DNA from: Deltaproteobacteria bacterium Ga0077539 | Lineage (GTDB): Bacteria > Myxococcota_A > Polyangia > Polyangiales > Ga0077539 | Assembly (NCBI GenBank): GCA_001465015.1 | Contig: LNEO01000277.1 | Span: 1-64,000, forward strand | Length of the DNA stretch: 64,000 nt | Reading direction: 5' to 3' | Shown: positions 45,457-52,938 of the stretch, in pieces | Layout of the letters: each line of letters opens with the position of its first letter | Numbering within the stretch: the stretch's first letter is position 1 | Program-made: the position numbers and the translations under genes | Notes under the pieces: generated by a model | Databases searched by the model: none | The model's input: the letters and a program-made list of their open reading frames with translations, nothing else | Told to the model about the DNA's origin: nothing

Positions 45457-47046
45457 TCAGCGCTCGCGCTTCTCGAGCACCACCGCGCTCGAGATCCCGC
45501 CGACGCCCAGCGAGACCTTCACTGCGTGCTTGTGCGAGAGCGGGCGCTCGCGGGTGACGAGGGCGCCGAGGGCGCGTTCGGCGATGGCGGGGTGCAGCTT
45601 TTCGTCGGGGATTCCTGTGTCGAACGCGCGGCCTTCGTCGAGGGCGATCGCCGCGAGCGTCAGCTCCCAGCCGCCTGCGACGCCCATCCCGTGGCCGAGC
45701 TGTCCTTTGCGCGCGGTGAAGGCCGTGTGCGGGGCGGCGAAGTGCCTGGCGTGCGTGAGCTCTCGGGCGTCGCCGGGCGTTCCGCTCGCGTGAAGGTCCC
45801 AGAGGGCGATGGAGTCTGCGTCGATGTGGGCTTGCTCGAGGGCGGCGGCGATCGCGCGGCGAGGGCCCTCTTCGCTGGGGGTGATCATGTGTTCGGCGTC
45901 CGACGAGACCGCGCACCCGAGGATCGTGGGGCCGATCGGCGCGAGTCCGAGCGGGCGAAGGACGCTCTCTCTGCCGATGATCCAGAGGCAGGCGCCGCCG
46001 GCGACGTGCGTTCCGCGCAGCTCGGTGAAGGGGTCGTTGCGCGTTCCGCAGGCGGGCGTGAGCCGGGCGCGGTGAAACGCGGCGACGACCTCGGGCAGCG
46101 GCCTCGGGTCGCACGCCCCGACGATGGCGGCGTCGCACTCGCCGTGACGAATGGACTCGAACGCGAGCGACAGAGACAACCCGAAGGCCGCGCACGCGCC
46201 GGCCGGCGCAAAGGCAGGCCCGTGCAGCCCGAGCAACATCGACAGCTCTGCGGCGGGCGCGTTGGGAATGCTCCAGAGCAGCTGCGGATCGACCGACTCC
46301 CAGGGCGGTGACGGCGCCTTTGCGCTCTCGACGAGCGCGCGGAGGGCTCGTTGTCGAGCGGCGATGGCGCGCAGCGGTCCGCGGTCGATATCGCCGCCGA
46401 CGGGGCTGCGCTCGATCTCGCGCAGGCGCGCGTCGAACGCAGCGCGGGCGTCGCTGCGGGCGCACCAGAAGGCGTTCCACTCGAGCATCGCGTCGTAGCG
46501 CTCGATCGAGTCGACCTCGAGCGCTCGGTAGTCCGCGGGAACCTCTTCGCCATCGGGCGCGCGTCCCTCGGTCCCCCAGGCGCGCATCGCGCTGTTGCGC
46601 TCTGGCGTGGCCCAAAACGCGTCCCACGCGCGCCGCGCTTTGGCGAGGGCGTCTCGCGCGCGAAACGCTTCACCGAGGTCGGTGAGGCCCGTGCCGATGA
46701 TGATTCGCACGCGCGCATCGAGCGAGCGCAGCGCGTCCTCGAGGCCGGGCTGCGACTCGAGCGCCTCTGCGCAGCTCGAGACGGTGAAGCGCACGCAGTC
46801 TCCCGCGCGCGCGAGCCACTGCGCCGCGCGCGCGTCGCCCGAGCGAGCGGCGAGCCAACGGCGGAGCCTCGCGTCGTCCATCGCTGGTGTTCCGACGACG
46901 AACAAGCCGTCGCCGAGGGGACCGAGCGGAGCGGTCGAGAGGGCGCTGCCACCCTGTTCGACCAGGGATTTGAGCGACGAGACGTCGGGCGCTCCCGGCG
47001 CGACCGAGCCCCATCCGAACACAGCGATGCGATCGTCTCGGTTCAC
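45457..47046 (-). CDS. Beta-ketoacyl synthase family protein
   Basis: 529 residues from GTG 47046 (an in-frame GTG lies at 47094). Catalytic Cys285 in APAGACAAFGLS, His in DLHASGTPGDARE and Lys/His in KGQLGHGMGVAGG: the Cys-His-His set of condensing enzymes is complete. The N-terminal ~240 residues diverge from FabF, with a longer inserted region (about 120-245). It is not next to other FAS genes; adjacent PlsC suggests a role in a special fatty acid or lipid. Confidence 0.88.
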   Translation of the reverse strand: MNRDDRIAVFGWGSVAPGAPDVSSLKSLVEQGGSALSTAPLGPLGDGLFVVGTPAMDDARLRRWLAARSGDARAAQWLARAGDCVRFTVSSCAEALESQPGLEDALRSLDARVRIIIGTGLTDLGEAFRARDALAKARRAWDAFWATPERNSAMRAWGTEGRAPDGEEVPADYRALEVDSIERYDAMLEWNAFWCARSDARAAFDARLREIERSPVGGDIDRGPLRAIAARQRALRALVESAKAPSPPWESVDPQLLWSIPNAPAAELSMLLGLHGPAFAPAGACAAFGLSLSLAFESIRHGECDAAIVGACDPRPLPEVVAAFHRARLTPACGTRNDPFTELRGTHVAGGACLWIIGRESVLRPLGLAPIGPTILGCAVSSDAEHMITPSEEGPRRAIAAALEQAHIDADSIALWDLHASGTPGDARELTHARHFAAPHTAFTARKGQLGHGMGVAGGWELTLAAIALDEGRAFDTGIPDEKLHPAIAERALGALVTRERPLSHKHAVKVSLGVGGISSAVVLEKRER

Positions 47047-47126
47047 GCGAGGCGAGGGTGTAGTGCGATCTGCCCCTCGAGGTAAATCGCGCACCGCGTC
47101 GCGACGGTGCTTGCCCGATCACAGGG

Positions 47127-47210
47127 TGCCGGAGACCGGACTTGAACCGGTACGTGGGGTTACCACGGCGGATTTTGAATCCGCTGCGTCTGCCATTTCG
47201 CCACTCCGGC
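47127..47210 (-). tRNA. tRNA-Leu (CAA)
   Basis: 84 bases on the minus strand. Acceptor stem GCCGGAG/CTCCGGC; anticodon CAA (minus-strand 47177-47175) in the loop TTCAAAA; long variable arm with CGTGG/CCACG; T-arm ACCGGTTCAAGTCCGGT. The discriminator is A. CCA is not fully encoded (ACCC). It reads UUG. Confidence 0.96.
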
Positions 47211-47270
47211 TGAGCGGCCACCTCGTTTCGTCGAAGGACGAACAGAGGCGTCAGGTCGAACACAGTGTGT

Positions 47271-47504
47271 TCAGAACTTGGTCGCGTCCAGCCCCAACTT
47301 CTTGGTGAACGCGACGAAGCCGAGCTTGTCGAGCGTGCGCAGCTCGCGCGTGGTCACGCGGAGCGTCACGTGACGCTTGAGCTCGGGGACGTAGATCTTG
47401 CGCTCTTGCAGGTTGGGGTTCTGCCAGCGCTTGGTCTTGATGTTCGAGTGCGAGACCTTGTGCCCTTTGAGCTTGCCGGTCCCAGTGAGATCGCTCTTTG
47501 CCAT
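47271..47504 (-). CDS. rpmB: 50S ribosomal protein L28
   Basis: 77 residues. Typical L28: GHKVSHSNIKTKRWQNPNL and the ELKRHVTLRVTTRELRTLDK segment. Structural protein of the large ribosomal subunit. It sits downstream of rpmG (17-bp gap) on the same strand, as in many bacteria, and just before tRNA-Leu. Confidence 0.97.
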   Translation of the reverse strand: MAKSDLTGTGKLKGHKVSHSNIKTKRWQNPNLQERKIYVPELKRHVTLRVTTRELRTLDKLGFVAFTKKLGLDATKF

Positions 47505-47521
47505 GGTAATTCTCTATCCGC

Positions 47522-47692
47522 TCAATTCTTCTTGGGGTTGGGCATCTTCCCCTCGACGTGCTTCACGGACTTGTTGCACCAGGGGCAATACTTGTTGAAC
47601 TCGAGCTTGTTCGTGGTCGTGCGCTTGTTCTTGTTCGTGTAGTAGTTGGTTCGCTGGCAATTGCTACACGAAAGACGGATCTGATCACGCAT
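47522..47692 (-). CDS. rpmG: 50S ribosomal protein L33
   Basis: 56 residues, MRDQIRLSCSNCQRTNYYTN then a basic tail. Four Cys (residues 9, 12, 36, 39) make the zinc-ribbon form (C+ type), so it needs zinc. It is followed by rpmB. This gene is too short for usual ORF lists, but ribosomal identity is clear. Confidence 0.95.
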   Translation of the reverse strand: MRDQIRLSCSNCQRTNYYTNKNKRTTTNKLEFNKYCPWCNKSVKHVEGKMPNPKKN

Positions 47693-47880
47693 GGGACTAA
47701 CCTTCTGAAGCGGGGCGTTGGCCCGGCGGGGTGCGGGATTGAGACAGAAATTCGAAAAACGTCAAGGCCCCTTGGTGACAGAAGTCGCCGGACCGTGCCG
47801 GCGCCGACCGTGCCGACGGGCGGGGCGGGCGTTTGGGCGAATGTCGACCGCGGCAAGCTGCGCTAGCCTCCTCGGAGTCG

Positions 47881-49377
47881 ATGTTGTTGGATAATCTGAA
47901 GGCTGATGGCACGCAATCGGGGGGTGGTGTTCGTGAGGAGCGCGAGAGCTCGGGCCTGCCCGTCGAACGCAGGGTCTATACGAACCGCTCGCTCAAGATG
48001 GACCAGATCGAGTGGGTGGGGTTCGACATGGACTACACCCTGGCGATCTACAAACAGGCCGAGATCGACCGGTTGAGCATCGAGGCGACGGTCAAGAAGC
48101 TCGTCGACCGTGGCTATCCGCCAGAGCTCACGGAGGCCCGGTACGACGAGGGCTTTCCGCTGCGCGGGATCTTGATCGACAAGCAGGAGGGAAACCTCCT
48201 CAAGATGGACCGCTTCAAGTACGTGGCGAAGGCCTTTCACGGCTCGCGCGAGCTGTCGCGGGACCGGCGCAGAGAGCTCTATCACCAGCGTCGCATCCGC
48301 GTGGACTCCGACCGCTACCACTGGGTCGACACGCTGTACGCGCTGCCCGAGGCGGCCGTGTACGCCGGCGCCGTGGACTTCTTCGACGCGCGGGGCGACC
48401 AGCTCGACTACGCACAGCTATTCAAGGACATCCGCGAGAGCATCGACGAGGCGCACCGCGACGGGGCCATCGTCGACGTGATCGAGCAGAACCTCCCGCG
48501 CTTCGTGGCGCCGGACCCCGAGCTCGCCACGACGCTGCACAGGCTGCGCAGCGCTGGCAAGAAGCTGTTTCTCTTGACCAACTCGCGGGCCGGGTACTCC
48601 GAGTCGATGATGACCTTCTTGCTCGGCGGGGCGATGGCCGAGTACCCGACGTGGCGACACTACTTCGACGTGGTGGTTGTGGCTGCGGCCAAGCCGAAGT
48701 TCTTCACCGATCGCCGGCCCTTCATGGAGTTTCGCGGCAAGGGTGAGGAGAGCACGCGGGCCTCGCGCTTCGAGCGGCTCAAGATCTACGAGGGCGGCAA
48801 CCTCGCCGAGTTCGAGCGGCTCATCGGCGCGAGCGGCGACGAGGTGCTGTACGTGGGCGATCACATCTACGGCGACGTGCTGCGCGCGAAGAAAGAGAGC
48901 GCGTGGCGCACGGTGATGATCATCCAAGAGATGGCCGACGAGCTGCGCGCCGCCGCCGAGAGCCGCGAAGAGCACGCAGAGATCGACCAGATCGAGCTGC
49001 GACGCGCGCGGCTGATGGACGAGCTGCGGGCTCGGCAAGCGCGGCTGAAGAGCATCGAGCGCGACCGCGACGAGAGCGACGCGCAGGACGAGGGCGCGCA
49101 GGACGTCTATCGCGCAGAGAAGCGCGCGATCGAGACCATTCGACAGACGGTGCGAGAGGACGAAGATCGCGCGCGCGCGATCGAGCGCGCCGTGGACGAG
49201 CGCTTTCACCACGGGTGGGGCTCGCTCTTCAAAGAGGGCGTCGAGGTCTCGAGCTTCGGCGATCAGGTCGAAGAGTACGCGTGCCTGTACACCATGAAGG
49301 TGTCCAACCTGGGCTACTACTCTCCGACGCACTATTACAGGTCGCCGCGGGACTACATGCCGCACGAGCGCGGGTGA
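47881..49377 (+). CDS. HAD-family 5'-nucleotidase (cN-II-like)
   Basis: 498 residues. The HAD motif I is FDMDYTLA (Asp49, Asp51), with the large IMP-type 5'-nucleotidase fold: R-G-I-L-I-D-K around 103, LTNSRAGYSESMM and VGDHIYGDVL motifs later. It dephosphorylates purine nucleotides in the cytoplasm. The ~75 residues around 400-440 are a Glu/Arg-rich coiled coil. CGGAG lies ahead of the ATG at 47881. Substrate preference cannot be told. Confidence 0.9.
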   Translation: MLLDNLKADGTQSGGGVREERESSGLPVERRVYTNRSLKMDQIEWVGFDMDYTLAIYKQAEIDRLSIEATVKKLVDRGYPPELTEARYDEGFPLRGILIDKQEGNLLKMDRFKYVAKAFHGSRELSRDRRRELYHQRRIRVDSDRYHWVDTLYALPEAAVYAGAVDFFDARGDQLDYAQLFKDIRESIDEAHRDGAIVDVIEQNLPRFVAPDPELATTLHRLRSAGKKLFLLTNSRAGYSESMMTFLLGGAMAEYPTWRHYFDVVVVAAAKPKFFTDRRPFMEFRGKGEESTRASRFERLKIYEGGNLAEFERLIGASGDEVLYVGDHIYGDVLRAKKESAWRTVMIIQEMADELRAAAESREEHAEIDQIELRRARLMDELRARQARLKSIERDRDESDAQDEGAQDVYRAEKRAIETIRQTVREDEDRARAIERAVDERFHHGWGSLFKEGVEVSSFGDQVEEYACLYTMKVSNLGYYSPTHYYRSPRDYMPHERG

Positions 49378-49379
49378 CG

Positions 49380-50474
49380 ATGATTTTTCGGCCCATGATT
49401 TCGAGATCGCTGCTCGTTGCGGGGGCGATCGGGGCCGCGCCGCGCCTGCTCGCAGCCCAGTCGGCCTCGCCGTGGGCCGTCGGGCAGGGGCCCGTCGCGA
49501 CGCAGCCGCCGCCCGCTCGAACGCTGTTGATCCGGCCCGGAGAGGTCGCGGACCCGATGGCGATCCCAGGCGTGGCCGAGGGCGCGGTCGCCGGCGAGCA
49601 GCTCGGGCCCGGCTGTCGCGGGGTGTTTCCTGTGGGCGCGCAGCAGCAGTTGGTGGTCGCGGCGGCGATCCCGATGCTCGACCTGCTCGTGCGCGCGTCG
49701 GGGCCGACGTCGCTCGCGCTGCGCACGCCGACGGGGACGTTGTTTTGCACGCAGGGAGCGCCCGGCAGCGAGGCGCGCTTCACGCTGCGCAACGTGCAAC
49801 CCGGCGCCTACTCGATCGCCGTCGGAACGGCGCCGGGCGGGACGCTCGCCTACAACCTCGCCATCAGCCAGCGCGCCGTGATCGTCGCTGCGACGATCGC
49901 GCTTCCGGTTACGTCTGGCTCGAGCGTCGCGCCCGTCGCGCCCGCGGCGCTGCCGACCGCTGCGCAAACCGCGACGGCTTCTGCGCAGGGCAGCGCGATG
50001 GCGGGGTGGGTCGCGGTCGGCCCCGAGGCGCCGCAGCGCGGGCCCGCTGGGGTCGCAGTCGGGGCGCGCGACGCGGCGCGACCGACGGCGCCGTCGGGGG
50101 GCATCGAGGTGAGCCCCACTGGCGCGGCCACGCAGCGCGCGAGCGCGACGGTGATCGGGCGAAGATCACTGCGCTTCGTGGGCCGCGCGTGCCTGGGGTT
50201 CGGCGATCGCGCGCCGAGCGCGCGGTTCACGGTGCGCGAAGGCGTGAGCTTCGTGCGGGTGTTCGCCCGAGCCAACGCAGACAGCACGATCGCGGTGCGG
50301 GCTCCCAACAACACGGTGTACTGCGCGGACGACACGTTTGGCGTGCACCCTGGCGTGGACGTGGACGCGCCGGCGGCCGGTGAGTGGCTTGTGTTCGTGG
50401 GGACCTACGCGCCGCGCGTGCGAATGCCGTTCGAGCTCACGGTGACGACGCAGCGCGACGCGCGACCAGAGTGA
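49380..50474 (+). CDS. Secreted protein with two PPC-like beta repeats
   Basis: 364 residues. Signal peptide (ending ...RLLAAQS, about residue 27). Two related blocks: about residues 78-164 (GCRGVFPVG... RFTLRNVQPGAYSIAVGT) and 262-360 (RACLGFGDRAPSARFTV... GEWLVFVGTYAPR), each with one Cys pair and a C-A-D-D or C-T-Q-G element. They look like pre-peptidase C-terminal (PPC) type domains. An Ala/Val-rich linker joins them. It starts 2 bases after the nucleotidase stop, so they are co-transcribed. Confidence 0.72.
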   Translation: MIFRPMISRSLLVAGAIGAAPRLLAAQSASPWAVGQGPVATQPPPARTLLIRPGEVADPMAIPGVAEGAVAGEQLGPGCRGVFPVGAQQQLVVAAAIPMLDLLVRASGPTSLALRTPTGTLFCTQGAPGSEARFTLRNVQPGAYSIAVGTAPGGTLAYNLAISQRAVIVAATIALPVTSGSSVAPVAPAALPTAAQTATASAQGSAMAGWVAVGPEAPQRGPAGVAVGARDAARPTAPSGGIEVSPTGAATQRASATVIGRRSLRFVGRACLGFGDRAPSARFTVREGVSFVRVFARANADSTIAVRAPNNTVYCADDTFGVHPGVDVDAPAAGEWLVFVGTYAPRVRMPFELTVTTQRDARPE

Positions 50475-50494
50475 GGGGCTGATTGGGTTGATCT

Positions 50495-50668
50495 TCACTT
50501 CATCGAAGACATGCACTGAGGCCCATGCGCATCGGGTGCATCGTACTCCCATACGACGTCAGCCGCGCCGCTGTCGTCGTAGGGAAGTAGATGCACCCAT
50601 GGCAGATCGCGCGATCGCGCCTTTGCGACGACATCCAGCGCGCCGCGATCGAGCGGTGGGCGCTCCAC
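50495..50668 (-). CDS. Possible small protein of unknown function
   Basis: 57-codon frame starting at GTG 50668 and ending 50495, just after the Uma2 gene ends (50685). The sequence ...RSRDLPWVHLLPYDDSGAADVVWEYDAP... reads like a folded acidic protein and codons are GC3-biased as elsewhere. It overlaps no other gene. No family or start signal is recognised, so it may be a remnant or spurious. Confidence 0.3.
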   Translation of the reverse strand: MERPPLDRGALDVVAKARSRDLPWVHLLPYDDSGAADVVWEYDAPDAHGPQCMSSMK

Positions 50669-50684
50669 TCGGGCACTCGTTGGC

Positions 50685-51563
50685 TCACTCGGGCCAGGCT
50701 CGCTCGCGGACGAGGGACTCGAAGAGCACCTCGAGCTCGCGCACGGACGAGGCCGCGATCCTCGCCTGCCGCGCGGAGTCCAGCGCGATCCCGACCGTCG
50801 CGCACACAGTCGCGATGGACGCTCGCAGCGCGAGCGCCTGCCCCTCGACGCGCCCTTCGACGCGCCCTTCGATGCGCCCCTGCTCGATTCCCTGCTCGAT
50901 TCCCTGCTCGATTCCCTGCTCGATTCCCTGCTCGATTCCCTGCTCGATGCCCTCTTCACGGCTCTTTGTGAGGGCCTGTTCGAGCGCGGGGAGCCCTCCG
51001 CGCTGAAGGAGGTTGCGCACAGAGGCATCGAGGGCCGCCTCGCGATCGAAGAGGGCGAGGACCGGGACAGGGTTGGCCAGCACGTCGGGCGCTTCGAGGA
51101 GTTCTCCTTCGCGCTTCACGGACGGCTGCCTCTTGTCTTGTTCGAACACCTGGACGCGTCGCTCGCCGGTGAGCCTCACCACCCAGACCCAGCGCGTGCC
51201 CGCTTTCAGCAACGATTGGACCTTGTCCTCGAGCTCCTGTTCGTCCGTGCCTCGGTCGGCATACTCCACGGCCAACGGAGGAACACCCTTCACCCACCCG
51301 GGCGCGTCGGGGACGTTGCCGACGGACACATCGGGCGCGCGGAGCTCGTCGGGCGTCGGGCTGTAGCCCACGTCTATTCCGACTTCGGTCACCTTCGGAT
51401 CCGTCCCGAGCACCAGCGCGCCCACCGCGTTGGCGCCACCATGCCGAGCGCCCGAAGGAGCGCAGTAGATCGCGTGCCCCGACGAGAGCTCGTAGCGATC
51501 TCCGTCGCTCAGCTGCTCTGCGCGAAAGGGACCTTGCTCCGGTGATCGCTTTGCGTCTCCCAT
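50685..51563 (-). CDS. Uma2 family putative nuclease with GIEQ repeats
   Basis: 292 residues. PD-(D/E)xK fold typical of Uma2/DUF820: APDVSVGNV, PPLAVEYADRGTDEQE and a Lys in the following E-D-K. After residue about 185 comes a tandem region, six G-I-E-Q tetrapeptides then E-G-R-(I/V) repeats, likely a coiled coil or a slippage-prone linker. Such proteins occur in multiple copies in some genomes; function unclear. ATG at 51563. Confidence 0.82.
   Translation of the reverse strand: MGDAKRSPEQGPFRAEQLSDGDRYELSSGHAIYCAPSGARHGGANAVGALVLGTDPKVTEVGIDVGYSPTPDELRAPDVSVGNVPDAPGWVKGVPPLAVEYADRGTDEQELEDKVQSLLKAGTRWVWVVRLTGERRVQVFEQDKRQPSVKREGELLEAPDVLANPVPVLALFDREAALDASVRNLLQRGGLPALEQALTKSREEGIEQGIEQGIEQGIEQGIEQGIEQGRIEGRVEGRVEGQALALRASIATVCATVGIALDSARQARIAASSVRELEVLFESLVRERAWPE
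50880..50951. repeat. 12-bp tandem repeat inside the Uma2 gene
   Basis: Six copies of CTGCTCGATTCC (the last with one mismatch, GATGCC) run from 50880 to 50951. On the coding strand they encode six GIEQ-type tetrapeptides. Being a multiple of three, copy changes keep the frame but alter protein length. Confidence 0.92.
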
Positions 51564-51612
51564 GCGCTGTCTACACCATCCTGCGCCGACGGTAGCACGG
51601 CGCTGCGGTCGC

Positions 51613-52197
51613 TCAATGCACGCGAGGCTCGAGCGGCAGTCGCTCGACGATCGCCGCTTCGCGCGCGGCCAATTGCGCGATGCGCTTTCGCGCGAGCTCT
51701 TCGCCGACGGCGTCCTCTGCGAGCGACGCAAACAGCCGATAGTGCCGCGCCTCGCAGACGAAGAGCTCGCCGTACCAGCTGCGAAGAGCCTCGGTGGGCG
51801 CGTGCTGCTCGAGGAGCTTGAACCGCTCGCACGAGCGCGCTTCGATCAGCGCTCCAATGGCGAGCCGGTCGAGCAGCGCTCCGTGCTCGGCGCGGGGCGT
51901 GTCTCCTTGCGTCGCGCGACGGAGGGCGAGGGCGTAGGGGTCTTCGCCGGGCGGGTGCGCGCGGACGCCGCGGCGCTCGAGCTCGTCGAACACCTGCTGC
52001 ACATGCGAGAGCTCTTCGCGCGCCAGCTCGCTCAGCGACCGCACCAGCGTCGGAAACATCGGGTAGCGCGCCACGAGCGCGGTGGCGTTGGACGCGGCCT
52101 TGAGCTCGCAGTGCAAATGGTCGAGCAGGACGGCGTCGAGGTTGGACAGCGCCGCGTCGATCCATCCGTCGGGCGTAGGCGAGAGCAATCCGAGCAT
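51613..52197 (-). CDS. miaE: tRNA-(ms2io6A)-hydroxylase MiaE
   Basis: 194 residues. Diiron protein: Glu in HLHCELKAA, E-E-L-S-H-V (ExxH) around residue 63, I-E-A-R-S near 118 and C-E-A-R-H-Y in the fourth helix. This is the MiaE four-helix ferritin-like pattern; it hydroxylates the isopentenyl side chain of modified A37 in tRNA. ATG at 52197. Family match is good but the symbol rests on motif pattern. Confidence 0.85.
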   Translation of the reverse strand: MLGLLSPTPDGWIDAALSNLDAVLLDHLHCELKAASNATALVARYPMFPTLVRSLSELAREELSHVQQVFDELERRGVRAHPPGEDPYALALRRATQGDTPRAEHGALLDRLAIGALIEARSCERFKLLEQHAPTEALRSWYGELFVCEARHYRLFASLAEDAVGEELARKRIAQLAAREAAIVERLPLEPRVH

Positions 52198-52285
52198 CGG
52201 GCGATGTCGAGCGTGTAGCACGGTTGGGGCGCGTCGCGAGGCAATGCTAGGGTCTCGGTCGTTGCAGGCGAAGCAGACCGAGACG

Positions 52286-52918
52286 ATGGGGCGAGCGCGT
52301 GCGAGCGCGGGGCCCCGTCTTGCGAGCGTGCGACGAGCGCTGCTCGTGAGCGTTGCGCTCGCAGCGCAAGCGATGGTTGCCTGCGACAACGGCGGTCCCC
52401 GCCGCGCGACGACGCGCGATCCCGTCCAGAGCGAGGGCGAAGACGTCGTGGGAGGGAGCGCCGAACGGACGCTGGTCGAGAGCAACCCTGCGATCGAAGT
52501 GGGCGAGGCCGAGGACTTTCAGGGCACGCAGTGCCCGGGCGTTCGCTTGTATCGTTCGCCGAGGCGATGGCGCGCGGACGCGGGCGAGGGGCCGCTGGCG
52601 CCGCGGTATGTCGGGCGCGACGACCGCGGCAGGCTGCTCTCTCTGTCGAGCGTGCTTCTGTGCGAGCTCGAGAACATGCACTGGGTGACGACGCCCAAGA
52701 TGGAGGGGTCGCTGCTCTTGTTGTGGCGCGGACCGTGGCTCTTTTCGGGCGATGATGAATGTGTGTGGCGTCCTCCGTTTCGCACGACGGAGACGGCGGC
52801 GGGCCGCGCGATCGTCGCGCACGAGCGCTGCGCGCGAAGGGCGCGGCCCGGGCTGCCGCGCGAGCGCACGGTGACCATCGAAGTGGACCGCGACTATCGT
52901 TCGCTGCGCGGTCCGTGA
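52286..52918 (+). CDS. Putative lipoprotein of unknown function
   Basis: 210 residues from the ATG at 52286. Arg-rich N-terminus, hydrophobic segment (ALLVSVALAAQAMVACD) with lipobox MVAC. The mature part has four Cys and many Arg; no family recognised. Divergent from miaE (88 bp), convergent with the Cys/Gly-rich lipoprotein gene (20 bp). Confidence 0.65.
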   Translation: MGRARASAGPRLASVRRALLVSVALAAQAMVACDNGGPRRATTRDPVQSEGEDVVGGSAERTLVESNPAIEVGEAEDFQGTQCPGVRLYRSPRRWRADAGEGPLAPRYVGRDDRGRLLSLSSVLLCELENMHWVTTPKMEGSLLLLWRGPWLFSGDDECVWRPPFRTTETAAGRAIVAHERCARRARPGLPRERTVTIEVDRDYRSLRGP

Positions 52919-52938
52919 CTGGGGCGATCTGCGCGCGA

